DNA of 64,000 nucleotides from NCBI GenBank assembly GCA_021234155.1, contig JAJEKV010000003.1, positions 22,041,569 through 22,105,568 on the forward strand, given 5' to 3'. Position numbers and translations under genes: made by a program. The stretch comes from Isoetes taiwanensis (taxonomy: Eukaryota > Streptophyta > Lycopodiopsida > Isoetales > Isoetaceae). The notes under the pieces were generated by a model, which made no database searches, was not told where the DNA came from, and was given only the letters and a program-made list of their open reading frames with translations. Positions 1 through 10,440 of the stretch are shown here, piece by piece (position 1 is the first letter of the stretch; every line of letters starts with the position of its first letter).

Positions 1-707
1 CGAATGCACAACGGGTGTTGTAAAGTCGAGGAAGTCATCCTGGCAGTACTCGGCAAGGTCGTAGAGGACCTCTATCTTTCGGCGGCCCCGCATATCAGCA
101 ATGACGCGTAAGCCCACATAATGTCCTCGAGAACCAGATACTCTTGGTTGTTCAAGAATACGGTAGGGAGGAGGTTTAGCCCTTCGAGCTTGAGGGCTTT
201 ATCTCGCCCTGTCGGTGCTTCGGTGGCTAACTCCTTCCACCGTACAAAGTCCTGCTCGTCGACGACTTCATCGTCTTCCAGGTCAGGAGGTACTGGTGTA
301 GAAGACTGCTCGGCCGTTATCTGTTCATCCTCAATATACTGGTCCATGATGATGGCCAGCGCAAATCGAGCCTCAAAACAAAGTTCTCGATCTATAGTAA
401 CGATAGGGAGGTCAGTCCCTCTCCTCCTAATGCCCTTAATGACATTCCGGGCATGGTCATCGCCTCCCAACATCTCGAGCAAGGTGTGGAAGTCGAGATA
501 GAGTTGTGAATCGTCTTCATTGAAGACACATGCAGGCACGATCTCCTCACAGTAGAACTGAAGAAAAGCGGCATAGTCGGGGTGCGCCTGCATGTTGTGG
601 ATGAGATCCACGTGCTGGAGCAGATAAGGATGAAGAATGTCAAAGGGAACCGCGGGGTCCCAGTGCTCTCCATCCAAATACCACTGCTGTAGAGTCAGGC
701 GAGCCAT
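1..707 (-). pseudogene. Unrecognised acidic protein, frameshifted, runs off left edge
   Basis: From an ATG at 707 (MARLTLQQWYL...) an open frame of about 212 codons runs to a TAG at 72. It looks like real coding sequence: GC-rich against its surroundings, no low-complexity drift, and an acidic linker (DLEDDEVVDEQD) in the middle. Near its end the coding signal moves to another frame, which reads on to base 1 as ..RKIEVLYDLAEYCQDDFLDF... The apparent C terminus is therefore probably a frameshift, or an unspliced junction, and the gene continues beyond the window. A plausible plant promoter lies just upstream. I do not recognise the family. It may be a host gene or part of a large transposon, and the neighbouring damaged H3-like segment on the same strand could belong to the same unit. 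Confidence 0.45.
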
Positions 708-762
708 GAGGAACAAGGCGCAAGGGAGGAGGAGACAAACTCTACAAGCAAAAACGAAAATG

Positions 763-794
763 AAACCCTAATGGCCCAAAAAGTGGCTTTATAC
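763..794 (-). promoter_or_regulatory. Plant-type core promoter: TATA box, site II, telo-box
   Basis: Read on the minus strand, GTATAAAG (787..794) is followed by TGGGCCA (772..778, the site II type TGGGCY) and TTAGGGTTT (763..771, the telo-box AAACCCTAA in reverse). This lies 56 to 87 bases upstream of the ATG at 707. The TATA plus telo-box plus site II combination is typical of plant genes active in dividing cells. From 795 to about 966 the sequence is AT-rich with no recognised feature. Confidence 0.5.
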
Positions 795-966
795 TTTTTG
801 GCACGTTTTCCTAGGTTATAAAAAAAATTATTATTTACTTAATAATTTACATTTAAATATACACCAAGTGGCAAAAAGACAGGATTTTGAGTTTATAGCT
901 TCAAAAAAAAAATTACATAGATATAGATCACAAAACTTTTACAATAAAGCAAAGAAAGTTCTACAC

Positions 967-1340
967 TCAGCGAAATTCCCCTCGGATCCTTCTTGCATAT
1001 CCTTGGGCATTATGGTAACTCTCTTAGCATGGATCGCACAGAGGTTAGCATCACTCAAAATTTCAACAAGGTAGGCCTCAGCGGCCTCCTGAAGCGCAAG
1101 CAAAGTGAATGCCTGGAATCTCAGGTCGGTCTTGAAGTCTTGGGCAATTTCTCGGACCAGACGCTGAAAAGGCGGGCGGCGTAGCAAAGGCTCCGCTGTC
1201 TTCTGATATTTTCGGATCTCCCTGAGAGCCACTGTACCGGGTCGGAATCTATGAGGCTTCCTTGGCTTAGCAGGTGGCCGGGGCAGGGGTAAAGACTTCC
1301 CGCCGGTGGTCGGATGTTTCGCCCTCTGCACAATCTGCTC
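967..1340 (-). pseudogene. Divergent histone H3-fold segment, stop and 7-nt deletion
   Basis: One minus frame reads a clear histone H3 fold: [20 protein letters not shown], then [20 protein letters not shown], then [13 protein letters not shown], then [18 protein letters not shown]. The N-terminal tail is unlike canonical H3, although a TTGGK patch recalls STGGK. Differences in the alpha-2 region ([18 protein letters not shown]) resemble plant CENH3, but loop 1 has the canonical H3 length, so centromeric identity is not supported. After MPKD-M-Q the frame breaks. The following bases in another frame give RRIRGE then a stop at 967..969, as expected from a 7-nt loss in the QLARRIRGE codons. No ATG precedes the fold in frame: the only one is followed within 8 codons by TAG. 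Probably a pseudogene or a captured histone fragment. Confidence 0.75.
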
Positions 1341-1702
1341 CCGTCGCTATGCCGACGTTTTCTTCCCCATTTGGGCATCCTTCTGCAGCCTGGTCTTATA
1401 GCCGACTGCAGATCCTCCTTTGGGCCGGCTAGTGGGTAAAACTTAACAATGGCCCAAGCTTGGTCAGGCTGCTCTACAAGGGTGTAAGGTTGGTCTGCAG
1501 CATTTAGCTTCATGAGGAAGCGTTCATTGAAATGGAAGATTGGGTAGGGGATTCTACGGCCCTCGGTGAAGTGAGTCACAAGTAGGTTTAGAACAGTGTC
1601 GATCATATCACTATCATCAGAGAGATGGTCTACTAGGACGCTAAACAGCTGGAAGACAGTCGCCTTGTTTAGGTCCACGGTGAGCTTGAAGCGCGGCATC
1701 AT
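1341..1702 (-). pseudogene. Unrecognised coding segment upstream of the H3-like fold
   Basis: ATG codons at 1702 and 1699 start MMPRFKLTVDLNKATVFQL.., which continues with coding character (FHFNERFLMKLNA.., YTLVEQPDQAWAIVKFYPL) for about 107 residues. Around 1435 the signal shifts frame to SRPKGGSAVGYKTRLQKDAQ, which ends at a TAG directly before the histone-like part. It may be the N-terminal part of a single protein with the H3 fold at its C terminus, now broken by one frameshift and one stop. I do not recognise the domain. Confidence 0.35.
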
Positions 1703-1965
1703 GGCACTAGCGATGAATAACAAGAGAAGAAGTAGGGCGCTCAGGCTTAGACAGATGGCGCTGGATACTAGGCAAAGGCGCTAGGTGGTTAGGGCAGTTG
1801 CAAGGTAGCAATGGAGGTCAGCTATGGCGGAAGAAGAGCTCAAGCCCGGCGGCTATGGCGGCAAGAAGGCGTCCCAACTAACACACTTTTCAAAAAAAAG
1901 TAACACAAATTTGAATTTAACTTTTAACTTTTTTGAAAAGTTTCCTAAAAAAAAAAAAAAAAAAC
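1703..1965. other. Gene-free stretch ending in poly-A
   Basis: I see no gene here. The left part is a GGCG-rich segment (1700..1870). It then becomes AT-rich and ends in an A homopolymer directly before the first copy of the 2.86 kb repeat. Confidence 0.5.
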
Positions 1966-4828
1966 CTTTTAAACCTGTTAAAACAGACTTTTACCTTTCA
2001 TGGACTTTTGCAAAGACCACTTCCGGTCAATATGCAGCCTTAAGCCAAATCAGGTGTACATTTGACTTAAGCCTTAAAATGGTTAGCATTTATCAAGGCA
2101 AAAGCAATTACCATATTCTACAATCTACATGAAGTTCCCCATTCTCTAGAGCTTATAAACATAATTTCATTCATAATCCAAAAAGTTCTCCATAAATCTT
2201 TATATTACCAATGTTAAATACTTTTTGAAGTCTAAAAGATCGCTTTTTCTAGACTCGGGATTAGAATATCCAAAGAAACATAGAGTTCAAAATTTTCCTT
2301 GTCTTCCAAATCAGCACCATAGAGCTCAAAGAAATTTGTCAAAAATGTGTCTTCGATGTCATCTTGTCTTGTCTTGTAGCTTTTCCAACTTGAATAAATG
2401 GAAAACACACATAGGAGCAAGAAATCCCGTTACCTGCAGTGAAACCAGAGGACAATTAGCCTAAGAAGGGTAAGAGCCTAAGTCACTAACAGGTAAGCTT
2501 TAGATTTCTTGAGCTTTTCGCCCTTCACCTTGCATGTAGTCATAGTGGCAAAGCATATCTAACTTACTCGCCTTTAAACATATAACTCACATGCATCCGC
2601 TATATCAAGATGCATGGCAAAAGTATAACTCAAATAGTCATGACGAGGTCTATAGGCTTCCTTCCCGCTGTTAGACCCCTCTGCCAAATCCATGAATCTC
2701 CACCGCTATGCTGCTCATACACCAAATTCATACTGCGGCTCATGGTCGAAGGGTCCAAACCATGTCGCCTTAAGAGTCAACATCCTAAATTAACAATGGC
2801 CATTTATCTCTCCGCCATAGTCGCTTCAATTGTACCACTTCAACATTAAACAGATTACCAAAGATTTATATATTTTGAAATCACCGCCAAACATGGATTA
2901 CTTGATGTGATTCAATCAATGAGCGCACCCGAACCTCTAAAGTGAATTTTTCCATTTGAACTGATACTATACAGCTTTTGAAGCATTTCAACAAGTATAA
3001 AGCTAGAACCTATTGGAGAAACCTTTAAGGATATTAAATGGTTCAGCCAACCATGGAATACCAAGTACCATACTCTAAAACTAAAAATCGAGCAATTGAA
3101 TCAATAAGACCAAGTAAATATGTAATTGGGACTAAAGCCAATATCCAATTTCATAATTGATCTCAAAGTCCACTAGCTATTCAAAGAAAGGGAATCACAT
3201 CACCATGCTAAAATTAAATAACATAATAAATGCCTTATTGTCATCTATAACTCATATAATTCAATTTGTTCCGAGATTCATATATTCCGCTCAAATGTAG
3301 TACGCTAGTCAACATAGACTTCCAGAACTTGGCCACCAAGCTAGCTTAACACGAGGACTTAAATAAAGCATAATACGCTCGAGATTTTTTCTAATGTATA
3401 TAGCTGCATAATAACTTATTGGATTTATTAGATTTAGTAGTGTTAATAAGATCTCAAACTAGCTATCATTTGACCGCATGCTCTTAAATAATATGTGCCA
3501 AAGGCCTAATCTTTATGCAATCATGAACAAGACATCACTAGTAGAATTATAAGAAAATAACAAGAAGTAAATTCCAACCCGATGGGTTCAATTTGAGTGC
3601 TAATGCCATTTGCGTATGCCATTGTAGTCATGATAGAGGGTGCATCCACAAGGCTTCCTTTTCCTTCTTCGCCATTTCCCTCAATAGCTGTAAATTTATT
3701 GACCTTTCTTAATGCCAATCAAGATGGGTCTGCAAATCACAATTATCTACTCAATTTACCACCTAAACTTTCAAATGCTTTGTATCTATGGTCGCTTTCT
3801 TCTTCAATCCTTGTAGCTACGTTTAGATCTCGATTCTTGCATTCGATAATGGCGTAAAAGCAAAAATCGCAGCCAAACATATGCTAAGACTCGCAAATCC
3901 GGACTGCATTCCATAAGCTTTAGACATATACCTAAAAAGGCGGATCTCGTCCATTGCCGGCATCCGATTCAAGCCATACTCCAACGTATTTTCATTTTCA
4001 TGTGTATTGCCACCTTGAAACCCTAAATCACGAAAATTACATAAAGTATTATTTACGCGTACAATGCATCTATTTATGCATGTATCGGCATTATTTGTTG
4101 GAAGGTGTTTCATAGTTTGTTCTATCTCGACAATACATCCATGACCTTGGTATTTTCACTATGTAAACCATTTCCATATGTAACAAGCCCAACCGCTTTT
4201 TCTTTTTACGTCAAACGCATGGTAGTACATTACCTTTGTCAAAACGGATGTGGCCGCTAAATACATGATCACCTAGACCTAGCCACCGTTGTAAATAATT
4301 TTACAAAGTTGATAGTATAATAATGCCTTAGATTCCTAAAGCTTATGATAGACCAGCTTTTATCAATTTACATCCACAAAGCCCCAATGTCACATATATG
4401 CTTCATATATAGGCCACGATATCATTTCCATATGCTTTATTTGATTTTTAGCCCCATCACTTTTTCATAACTTAGCACAAGTGTGACAATTCGAATAAAT
4501 CCACCGCTATTTTCCGTATAATAATCTTGCTATTTTTCAAACACTCAAGTATTTTCCAAATTCTAAAGGTCTCAACAAGCCTTAGAACTTTTCTTGTCAA
4601 TACCGAGTTCACTTCATGTAAACCAAACATACCCATATCTTTGGACCCATTGACTGCAAAGAGAGCTTATTGGGCACATTAAATCATGATACCGTTGTGC
4701 GAAGTCCGTGTAACAAGTCAAATAAGCCCATGTATGCCAAAGTTACGCCTAAAGTAGTTTTATGCATATAATACACTTTCAAAAACATGAAATATGTTGA
4801 CAAGTCCAAGATATTATTCATAATAAAA
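1966..4828. repeat. 2.86 kb AT-rich repeat, copy 1
   Basis: Aligns along its whole length with 5308..8167. The offset is 3346 at the left (2011 against 5357) and 3340 at the right (4811 against 8151). No convincing ORF, LTR ends, primer-binding site or transposon protein is present. Short ORFs inside (for example near 3600..3720 and 6865..7065) are shared only because the DNA is repeated. Confidence 0.9.
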
Positions 4829-5307
4829 AGCCCGCCTCCCACCGTAGGGTCGGGTGGGCAAAAGTCATACATAGAGTTAGCAACAAGGAGAGTAGGACCT
4901 TGTTGCCAAAGCCCTACCCTACCTATATTGCCTAATTAACTCTTATTGCAAGTATTTATTTCTCTTTTAAGAGAGCCAAATGGCAAACGTAATAACCCTA
5001 GTCCGGGCCAATGCCAAATGACTAGTTTAAAAGAGCCGTAACTCATTCTATAATCCAATTTGTGTAAAAATTCAATCGGCATAATTTCAAAACAAATGTC
5101 ATGTTACCTTTATTTTTGAATGGATTTCCTTATGTCTCGCCAAGTAGCCACGAATTTAAAATCAGCTTAGACAGAATCATAATTCCCATGTCCAAAATTT
5201 ATGCCAATCCCTATAAATATCCAATAAGTATTAATAAGAAATTATAAACACCGTATTCCAACCATTTTAAGGTCCCTCGTATAACTAGAGAACTGAAGTT
5301 AATGAAA
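4829..5307. other. Spacer between repeat copies
   Basis: 479 bp that appears once only. It may be the unique end of a longer repeat unit of about 3.34 kb, whose second copy is cut short at 8167. No gene is seen. Confidence 0.5.
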
Positions 5308-8167
5308 AAAACTTTTAAACCCTGTTAAAATGACTTTTACCTTTCATGGACTTTTGCAAAGACCACTTCCTATTAATATGCAGCCTTAAGCCAAATCAGG
5401 TGTACATTTGACTTAAGCCTTAAAATGGTTAGCATTTATCAAGGCAAAAGCAATTACCATATTCTACAATCTACATGAAGTTCCCCATTCTCTAGAGCTT
5501 ATAAACATAATTTCATTCATAATCCAAAAAGTTCTCCATAAATCTTTATATTACCAATGTTAAATACTTTTTGAAGTCTAAAAGATCTGCTTTTTCTAGA
5601 CTGGGATTAGAATATCCAAAGAAACATAGAGTTCAAAATTTTCCTTGTCTTCCAAATCAGCACCATAGAGCTCAAAGAAAATTTGTCAAAAATGTGTCTT
5701 CGATGTCATCTTGTCTTGTCTTGTAGCTTTTCCAACTTGAATAAATGGAAAACACACATAGGAGCAAGAAATCCCGTTACCGCAAAGGAAACCAGAGGAC
5801 AATTAGCCTAAGAAGGGTAAGAGCCTAAGTCACTAACAGTAAGCTTTAGATTTCTTGAGCTTTTCGCCTTCACCTTGCATGTAGTCATAGTGGCAAAGCA
5901 TATCTAACTTACTCCTTAAACATATAACTCACATGCATCCGCTATATCAAGATGCATGGCAAAAAGTATAACTCAAATAGTCATGACGAGGTCTATAGGC
6001 TTCCTTCCTGCTGTTAGACCCCTCTGCTCCAGTCATGAATCTCCACCGCTATGCTGCTCATACACCAAATTCATACTGTGCTCATGGTCGAAGGGTCCAA
6101 ACCATGTCGCCTTAAGAGTCAACATCCTAAATTAACAATGGCCATTTATCTCTCGCCATAGTCGTTCAATTGTACCACTTCAACATTAAACAGATACCAA
6201 AGATTTATATATTTTGAAATCACCGCCAAACATGGATTACTTGATGTGATTCAATCAATGAAGCGGCATCTCAAACCTCTAAAGTGAATTTTTCCATTTG
6301 AACCGATACTATACAGCTTTTGAAGCATTTCAACAAGTATAAAGCTAGAACCTATTGGAGAAACCTTTAAGGATATTAAATGGTTCAGCCAACCATGGAA
6401 TACCAAGTACCATACTCTAAAACTAAAAATCAGAGCAATTGAATCAATAAGACCAAGTAAATATGTACTGGGACTAAAGCCAATATCCAATTTCATAATT
6501 GATCTCAGTCCACTAGCTATTCAAAGAAAGGGAATCACATCACCATGCTAAAATTAAATAACATAATAAATGCCTTATTGTCATCTATAACTCATATAAT
6601 TCAATTTGTTCCGAGATTCAGATATTCCGCTCAAATGTAGTACGCTAGTCAACATAGACTTCCAGAACTTGGCCACCAAGCTAGCTTAACACGAGGACTT
6701 AAATAAAGCATAATACGTTCAGAGATTTTTTCTAATGTATATAGCTGCATAATAACTTACTTGGATTTATTAGATTTAGTAGTGTTAATAAGAGATCCGC
6801 AACTAGCTATCATTTGACCGCATGCTCTTAAATAATATGTGCCGAGTGCCTAATCTTTATGCAATCATGAACAAGACATCACTAGTAGAATTATAAGAAA
6901 ATAACAAGAAGTAAATTCCAACCCGATGGGTTCGAATTTGAGTGCTAATGCCATTTGCGTGATGCCATTGTAGTCATGATAGAGGGTGCATCCACAAAGG
7001 CTTCCTTTTCCTTCTTCGTCATTTCCCTCAATAGCTGCAAATTTATTGACCTTTCTTAATGCCAATCAAGATGGGTCTCGCAATCACAATTATCTACTCA
7101 ATTTACCACGAAACTTTCAAATTTGCTTTGTATCTATGGTCTGTTTCTTCTTCAATCCTTGTAGCTACGCTTAGATCTCTCGATTCTTGCATTCGATAAT
7201 GGCGTAAAAGCAAAAATCGCAGCCAAACACATGCTAAGACTCGCAAAATCGGACTGCATTCCATAAGCTTTAGACATATACCTAAAGGCGGGATCTCGTC
7301 CATTGCCGGCATCCGATTCAAGCCATACTCCAACGTATTTTCATTTTCATGTGTATTGCCACTGCCAAACCCTAAATCACGAAATTACATAAAGTATTAT
7401 TTACCGTACAATGCATCTATTTATGCATGTATCAAGATTATTTGTTGGAAGGTGTTTCATAGTTTGTTCTATCTCGACAATACATCCATGACCTTGGTAT
7501 TTTCACTATGTAAACCATTTCCATATGTAACAAGCCCAACCGTTTTTTTTTTTTCACAAACGCATGGTAGTACATTACCTTTGTCAAACGGATGTGGCCG
7601 CTAAATACATGATCACCTAGACCTAGCCACCTGTTGTAAATAATTTTACAAAGTGATAGTATAATAATGCCTTAGATTCCTAAAGCTTATGATAGACCAG
7701 CTTTTATCAATTTACATCCACAAAGCCCCAATGTCACATATATGCTTCATATATAGGCCACGATATCATTTCCATATGCTTTATTTGATTTTTAGCCCCA
7801 TCACTTTTTCATAACTTAGCACAAGTGTGACAATTCAATAAATCCACCGCTATTTTCCGTAAATAATCGCTATTTTTCAAACATCGTTATTTTCCAAAAT
7901 CTAAAGGTCTCAACAAGCCTTAGAACTTTTCTTGTCAATACCGAGTTCACTTCATGTAAACCAAACATACCCATATCTTTGGACCCATTGACTGCAAAGA
8001 GAGCTTATTGGGCACATTAAATCATGATACCGTTGTGCGAAGTCCGTGTAACAAGTCAAATAAGCCCATGTATGCCAAAGTTACGCCCTGCAGTAAGCCT
8101 ATGCAGATATAATACACTTTCAAAAACATGAAATATGTTGACAAGTCTGCATATTATTCATAATAAA
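5308..8167. repeat. 2.86 kb AT-rich repeat, copy 2
   Basis: Second copy of 1966..4828 in the same orientation. It ends abruptly at an A homopolymer (8168..8186) followed by a small palindrome-like run around 8187..8205. The differences from copy 1 are mostly 1-4 base indels and small clustered substitutions rather than scattered transitions. Confidence 0.9.
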
Positions 8168-8186
8168 AAAAAAAAAAAAAAAAAAA

Positions 8187-8580
8187 CGCGTATTTTTATA
8201 CGCGGAACCGTATGGGACGCTGCTAGCATTATACGCCCCTAACTTTTCGAGAAAAACACTCCATCCGACAGCAGCGCCCCTTTTGCTTTTTCGCATTTCG
8301 CCCTCGGGTAACGTGGCCCCTAGGGTATTTGGGAGGTGTCCGATCCATTGGAACCATTTTCGCCTTCATCCGAGCTACCTACAAAAAGTTATGGCCCTTC
8401 CAAACTTGGGTCCTCCAGTCGCCCTAAACTTCTTAAAACTTACAATTTATTACATCAACCTAGCACAAAACCAAACATCGAAGAGTTAAACAGTCCAACT
8501 AGCTTAAACTCCCACCTAACTACCGAACTATCGAGTTAGGGGTTTGGTCAGTGCTATAATTTCAGGCAACCAAAATCACG
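8187..8580 (-). mobile_element. Leader remnant of a truncated LTR retrotransposon
   Basis: Sequence on the internal side of a minus-strand primer-binding site. It holds no gag or pol. It should be the 5' leader of the retrotransposon whose LTR starts at 8596, cut off on the left by the poly-A/repeat junction. Confidence 0.45.
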
Positions 8581-8592
8581 GCTCTGATACCA
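8581..8592 (-). promoter_or_regulatory. Primer-binding site, initiator tRNA-Met type
   Basis: GCTCTGATACCA on the plus strand is the reverse complement of TGGTATCAGAGC, the standard plant primer-binding site complementary to the 3' end of initiator tRNA-Met. It lies 3 bases from the LTR start at 8596. Confidence 0.8.
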
Positions 8593-8595
8593 CTA

Positions 8596-9550
8596 TGACG
8601 CTCCCAGAACATATACGATGCTCGGGCGTATACATACGGGGACTTCCCCCTCCCATGGCAACCATCTCGCCATGAGCAGGGCCCTCCGTCTAACTCGGGC
8701 ATCTATGAAAAGATGCTCGAGTGAAGGACACAGAGGGGTCATTCGGTCCACGCCTTCGCTGGGGCTCCTATGTCGCGGAAGCGTGAATACAAGGTTAGCA
8801 TACAGCATAATTATATCATAAATACCACCACGAAGGGTGGCACATCTATCCAGCTGATAATAACAGAGAAGATACATTTAATACTAGAGAAAACACCCCA
8901 AACCCATGGTTCTACCCTGGCTCAGACTCCAGCGAGGATCGACTGATGGCTAGGTCTCAAGAGATCAGCAGACCGAATCTTGGCATGGCGTTGGCTGGCA
9001 TAGAACATCGGCTAGGGTTGTCCATTCCATCCGCCCCTCCTGTGCACACTTTGCAGATGAGTCAAATCATGCTATGGCATCACTATAGCCTTCCGGAGAC
9101 GCAGACTCAAGGTATCACCCTTCGAGCCTACTCCAGGTTTCATGAAGATCTGGTCCGATGAGGCAGGTCAGGGAAGTGTCCCCTTCCAGGATCACAGCGG
9201 TTCCATGGGTGAGCTAGAGAATACGTGTCGCATCAGCGACCCCTGCATCCGTACCCGACCTACTCCCCTAACTTTATCTTCAAAGTACAAGGTGCCCCAT
9301 ACGGGTCACACCTCTGCACCCAGGGAGTGTCAGACCCATACCCGGCCCTCTACGTGACCGGCTATCAGGCCTAGCCCACTATAGGAGTCCCAGGAGCCTT
9401 TTATGTTCGTGCAAGACCCCACCCCCACTTCACCACTGCGTCCCTTCTCTGGTGCTAAGCAATTCCATAGCATCCACGACTCGGTGGTCTCTTGTGCACA
9501 GGCCGCAATAGTTGGGAGCTTATGATGTATTGTTATTGCTAGTTCTGACA
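8596..9550 (-). mobile_element. LTR of truncated minus-strand retrotransposon (right end approximate)
   Basis: Starts with TGACGCTCCC next to the primer-binding site, so this is the 5' LTR of a minus-strand element. The far end is uncertain: a TG...CA-compatible end occurs near 9550 (GTTCTGACA), but no target-site duplication could be confirmed. No matching 3' LTR is found in the window to the left, so the element is truncated. Confidence 0.5.
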
Positions 9551-9781
9551 TTGTTTCTGGCTCCGCTGTGATAGGAGCCCATAGGGAAGGGCACGCAAGA
9601 CACCTTCCTGTCCCCTTCCCGCACTAGAGTCACCTCAGAGTGCGGGATAGACGGAGGGCCTGTGCGGTAGAAGGACCGGATGGGAGATTTCCTACAGAGT
9701 GTACGGCCGGGCGCCGTATATTTAGCAGGGGGCATCACATCCCTGAACCTGACTGGTTCTGTGGCCTGTGAGGAAGAGGTG

Positions 9782-10152
9782 ATGGATATGGATAAATTCC
9801 TGGAAGCAAACCTGAATGATGACGTTGCTAAGTTCATGGATGAATTAGAAAAAGAACCGTGGTTTGTTGAAGACTTTAGGGATACTACAAGAGAGACAGA
9901 AAAAGAATCTGAGAATGACAAATTTCTACCTATTAATGATCAGATAATGCATGAAATATATCATGGCAGCAGAGATGGTTCTTCAAAGGCTATCAATTGG
10001 GCCAGAAAGCAATTTGATACTTGGAGAGAGTTCAAGAAGATTGATACTTTTGTTCCTATTGAAGACATTCCATTAAAGGAGATGGGTGAGATGCTTGTGA
10101 TGTTCATGATTCGGGTCAAGAAAAATAATGGGAAGTTATTTTCGGCTAGCAG
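9782..10152 (+). CDS. Crypton/QRICH1-like N-terminal exon
   Basis: Open frame with MDMDKFLEANLNDDVAKFMD.. from the ATG at 9782, although the frame is open further upstream. It contains SSKAINWARKQFDTWREFKK, then VPIEDIPLKEMGEMLVMFM, then RVKKNNGKLFSAS. That order of motifs is how the N-terminal part of the DUF3504 / QRICH1 / ZMYM-type family looks: domesticated or active Crypton-type tyrosine-recombinase-like proteins. The exon ends AGCAG|GTACAC at 10152/10153, a strong plant splice donor, after which the frame soon stops. I found no following exon with the catalytic part. It is either a host gene exon cut off from the rest or a Crypton fragment. Confidence 0.5.
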
Positions 10153-10197
10153 GTACACATTTTTGCTTAAGATTTTTATTGCTTTTGTACTTTAATT

Positions 10198-10440
10198 CAC
10201 TACAAGAGAAGGGGTCAATTAGTGTCACTGTTTGTGTCAAATTTTGGCCTAGAATTGCAGATCAAATTTTCTTAATAACTGACGTTATGGGTGACACATA
10301 CTGGTGACACTAATGTATCAACGAGAACGTCACATATATTGTCAGCTATAGTGGTAGTACCGATGCCACCTGTAGCATCATAGATGGTGTCACCTATAAA
10401 GTCAATCATAACACCACGTCTGATGTCACCGTTAATGCAT
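10198..10440 (+). mobile_element. CACTA-type DNA transposon end with subterminal repeats
   Basis: CACTACAAGAGAAGGGG at 10198 is the classic terminal sequence of CACTA (EnSpm/CMC) transposons. The next 230 bases are packed with GTGACAC/GTGTCAC/ATGTCACC words in both orientations, as expected of subterminal repeats. The three bases before it are att (possible 3-bp TSD). The opposite terminus was not found, so the element may be truncated or end outside what I could match. It sits 45 bp inside the putative intron after the exon at 9782..10152. Confidence 0.6.

Noticed and set aside
967-1340. Calling the H3-like segment a CENH3 gene
   Set aside because: Loop 1 has canonical H3 length and the tail is not informative. 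Stop and frameshift also argue against a functional gene.
6251-6496. Short ORFs inside the AT-rich repeat copies
   Set aside because: The frames are not kept between the two copies, because indels break them, so no selection on protein is visible.
1966-8167. The two 2.86 kb repeats as LTRs of one retrotransposon
   Set aside because: The ends are not TG...CA, no primer-binding site or purine tract adjoins the 479-bp spacer, and no target-site duplication is seen.
9520-9921. 133-codon minus-strand ORF opposite the Crypton-like exon
   Set aside because: Serine-rich shadow of the plus-strand coding exon.
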